Positions 62,143 to 64,000 of a DNA stretch of 64,000 bases are shown here, piece after piece (position 1 is the first letter of the stretch; each line of letters starts with the position of its first letter). The position numbers were made by a program, and so were the translations under genes. The DNA comes from Pseudomonas japonica (GTDB taxonomy: Bacteria; Pseudomonadota; Gammaproteobacteria; Pseudomonadales; Pseudomonadaceae), in the NCBI RefSeq assembly GCF_013522925.1, contig NZ_JAAMQU010000004.1, positions 62,001-126,000 on the forward strand, written 5' to 3'. The notes beneath the pieces were generated by a model that saw only the letters and a list, made by a program, of their open reading frames with translations, did no database searches and was not told the DNA's origin.

Positions 62143-63180
62143 ATGGATGTCATGCTGAAAATCGAAAAACCCAAGCTGCGCGATGTCGCGAAATTGGCCG
62201 GCGTATCGCTGGGCAGCGCTTCTCGAGCCATCTCTTCGCCGACTTTGGTCAAGCCGGCAACGCTGGCAAAAGTGGAAGCCGCGGTGCAGGCACTGGGCTA
62301 TGTGCGGGACGGCGCGGCACGGGCGCTTGCGCTGCGCCGCACCTTCAGCGTGGCGGCGATATTTCCCACGCTCAACAACCCCATTTATGCCGATTCCATC
62401 CAGGCCCTGCAGCAGCGCCTCAACAGCCATGACTATCAGCTGCTGATCGCTTCACATGAGTACGACCGGCGCCGCGAATTGATAAGCGTGCGGAATTTCA
62501 TCGACCGAGGCGTTGAAGGCGTGCTGCTGGTAGGCACCGATCACGACCCCGCCGTTTTTGAAGCGCTGCGCCTGGCCCAGCGGCCCTATGTGCTGATGTG
62601 GTCGGTCGATGATGCCGCAGACCATTACTGCGTGGGGTTCAGCAACGAGCAAGGCGGCGCTCAGGTTGCCCGACACCTGCTTACCCTTGGCCACCAACAC
62701 TTGGCGGTAGTGACGGGCGCGCGCGCGCATAACGAACGCGCGCGCTGGCGTGTGCAGGGGGTTCGCAACGCGCTGCAGGCCGCCGGGCTCGACCTGCCCG
62801 AATCCCACGTCATCGAACAGCCGTTTACCCTGGACGGCGGCCGTGTCGGCTTGCGCCAGGCATTGGCCCTGCACCCCCGCCCTACCGCGCTGGTGTGCAC
62901 CACCGACCTGCTCAGCCTGGGCGCCTGCGACGAAGCCCGCCGCCAGGGCATCGCCATCCCGGCACAGCTGTCCGTCACCGGCTTCGACAACATTGATTTC
63001 GCCGCCGTGGCCACCCCGCCGCTTACTTCTGTGAGCGTGCCCATCGAAACCATCGGGCATTTGAGCGCGGATACGTTGATCGCTCAGATCGAGGGGCGCT
63101 CGCCGGCTCGGCTGGTGGCCCTGGAGACTGAACTGGTGGTGAGGGGGAGTACGGGGCGGGTGGTTGAGGGGGGTAAATGA
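62143..63180 (+). CDS. LacI-family transcriptional regulator
   Basis: About 345 residues. The helix-turn-helix LRDVAKLAGVSLGSASRAIS and hinge (GYVRDGAARALALRRTFSVAAIFP) are followed by a periplasmic-binding-protein-like sensor domain (PTALVCTTDLLSLGACDEARRQGIAIPAQLSVTGFDNIDFA). Start codons at 62125 (GTG), 62143 and 62152 are all possible; none has a strong ribosome-binding site. It is divergent from the liv-type operon and, with two TGAACCGGTTCA sites between them, is its likely repressor. Ligand unknown. Confidence 0.9.
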   Translation: MDVMLKIEKPKLRDVAKLAGVSLGSASRAISSPTLVKPATLAKVEAAVQALGYVRDGAARALALRRTFSVAAIFPTLNNPIYADSIQALQQRLNSHDYQLLIASHEYDRRRELISVRNFIDRGVEGVLLVGTDHDPAVFEALRLAQRPYVLMWSVDDAADHYCVGFSNEQGGAQVARHLLTLGHQHLAVVTGARAHNERARWRVQGVRNALQAAGLDLPESHVIEQPFTLDGGRVGLRQALALHPRPTALVCTTDLLSLGACDEARRQGIAIPAQLSVTGFDNIDFAAVATPPLTSVSVPIETIGHLSADTLIAQIEGRSPARLVALETELVVRGSTGRVVEGGK

Positions 63181-63306
63181 GTCACCAGGCTGGGATTCAG
63201 CGAGGGCCGAAGTAGCCCCTGATGCTCGCCCTTCCCGCCACTGCACTTGAACGATCCCGCATTGATTTCCCTCTCATGAAGACGCCCGCTTCGTTGGAGC
63301 AACCTA

Positions 63307-63981
63307 ATGCGCGACAAAACCTCGTTTATCTTTGACCTTGACGGCACCTTGACCGACAGCGTTTACCAGAATGTGGCTGCCTGGAAAGAGGCATTGGATG
63401 CCGAAGACATTCCGCTGGCCATGTGGCGCATCCACCGGAAAATCGGCATGAGCGGTGGCTTGATGCTCAAGAATCTGAGCCGGGAAACCGGACTGGACTT
63501 GAGCGAGCAACAGGCGGACCGACTCAGCAAGCTTCACGCTGAGGCGTACGAGCGGTTGCAGGGCCAGATCATCGCGCTGCCGGGCGCCATGGACCTGTTA
63601 AACAGGCTGAACGACGAGAACCTTTCCTGGTGCATCGCCACCAGCGGGGAAATGGCCACGGCTGAAATCAACCTCAGGGCGCTTGGGCTCAAAAGCGATA
63701 GCATCAACCTGGTCACCCGCGACGACGTCAAACAGGGCAAGCCTGACCCCAGCCTGTTCATAGCGGCGGCGGACAAGATGGGCGTGCCCATTGAGGAGTG
63801 CCTGGTGGTTGGCGACGCCATCTGGGACATGCTTGCCGCCCGGCGCGCCAAGGCCATCGGTATCGGTTTATTGTCCGGCGGCTACGATGTCAGTGAATTG
63901 GAGCGCGCCGGCGCGTTGCGGGTGTATGCCGATCCGCTGGATCTTTTGAACCATCTGGACGAAGTGGCGACGTTCGAGTGA
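63307..63981 (+). CDS. HAD-superfamily phosphatase (beta-phosphoglucomutase/CbbY-like)
   Basis: 224 residues. Motif I DLDGTLTDS (nucleophile Asp10), motif II CIATSG, motif III Lys in VKQGKPDPSLF and motif IV VVGDAIWDMLAA are complete, with a helical cap between. It dephosphorylates a small phosphometabolite. TTGGAG lies eight bases before ATG 63307. It follows the LacI gene after 126 bases on the same strand but has no clear link to it. Confidence 0.9.
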   Translation: MRDKTSFIFDLDGTLTDSVYQNVAAWKEALDAEDIPLAMWRIHRKIGMSGGLMLKNLSRETGLDLSEQQADRLSKLHAEAYERLQGQIIALPGAMDLLNRLNDENLSWCIATSGEMATAEINLRALGLKSDSINLVTRDDVKQGKPDPSLFIAAADKMGVPIEECLVVGDAIWDMLAARRAKAIGIGLLSGGYDVSELERAGALRVYADPLDLLNHLDEVATFE

Positions 63982-64000
63982 TTGTGGGCGCTGGCGTACT

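Noticed and set aside
1..64000. CRISPR array, tRNA, rRNA, prophage or intact insertion sequence
   Set aside because: No regularly spaced repeats, no cloverleaf-like stretches recognised, no transposase, integrase or phage structural genes seen.

Overview
The window reads as chromosomal DNA of a Pseudomonas (P. putida / P. fluorescens-like; this is inference). Supporting signs are high GC, an AprA-type serralysin, AlgE-type R-modules, an OprB-family porin, a PfeA/FepA-type receptor, REP-like elements and AAYAAYAA (Crc/Hfq-type) motifs at translation starts. No rRNA, tRNA, CRISPR array, prophage or intact insertion sequence was seen. Almost everything is accessory catabolism, transport, sensing and secreted proteins.

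Region A (1-11.4 kb, plus 26.7-29.5 kb) looks like one catabolic regulon split in two. The left part holds the tail of an AA_synth-like gene, an alpha/beta hydrolase, two aldehyde dehydrogenases, a small flavin reductase, a GntR/FCD regulator, a NUDIX hydrolase, a DUF1330 protein, a RibBX-type riboflavin-synthesis paralogue and a PotABCD-type ABC importer. The right part holds an NCS1 nucleobase-type permease and, divergently, a luciferase-like (LLM) flavin monooxygenase. Copies of one palindrome, TGGTATWCCA, lie before ribBX/DUF1330, the ABC operon, the permease and the monooxygenase. The gene set resembles the Rut pyrimidine pathway in logic but not in exact composition. The substrate is unknown.

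Region B (11.4-26.6 kb, plus 32.0-34.0 kb) is rich in RTX proteins. It has three delta-60-repeat proteins, an AprA-like protease and an AlgE-like beta-helix protein. The beta-helix protein and the three delta-60 proteins carry near-interchangeable alginate-epimerase R-modules. Mixed in are a hipB-like gene with a 34-codon hipA stub, an AhpD-like protein, a secreted hydrolase, an AT-rich orphan gene, an orphan hybrid kinase, msrA and a chemoreceptor.

Region C (29.6-38 kb) has a catecholate-siderophore receptor, a Gfo/Idh/MocA oxidoreductase, a YcaC-like hydrolase and a second chemoreceptor bounded by two terminators.

Region D (38-52.8 kb, all minus strand) is an aromatic ring-cleavage type cluster. 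Read 5' to 3' it runs: BNR propeller, HpcH/HpaI aldolase, two 4,5-dihydroxyphthalate-decarboxylase-like proteins, extradiol-type VOC protein, LigJ-type 4-oxalomesaconate hydratase, SDR, FAH hydrolase, double-HTH LysR regulator, a broken MFS gene, maleate-isomerase-like protein, LigI-like amidohydrolase, MFS transporter and OprB-type porin. Six AAYAAYAA motifs at gene starts suggest strong catabolite repression.

Region E (53-62 kb) is an operon led by a branched-chain-type ABC importer, with LivM and LivG fused, followed by a quinone reductase, an SDR, a divergent AroE-like dehydrogenase and a GMC oxidoreductase. A divergent LacI regulator has two TGAACCGGTTCA operators in front of it. The window ends with a HAD phosphatase.
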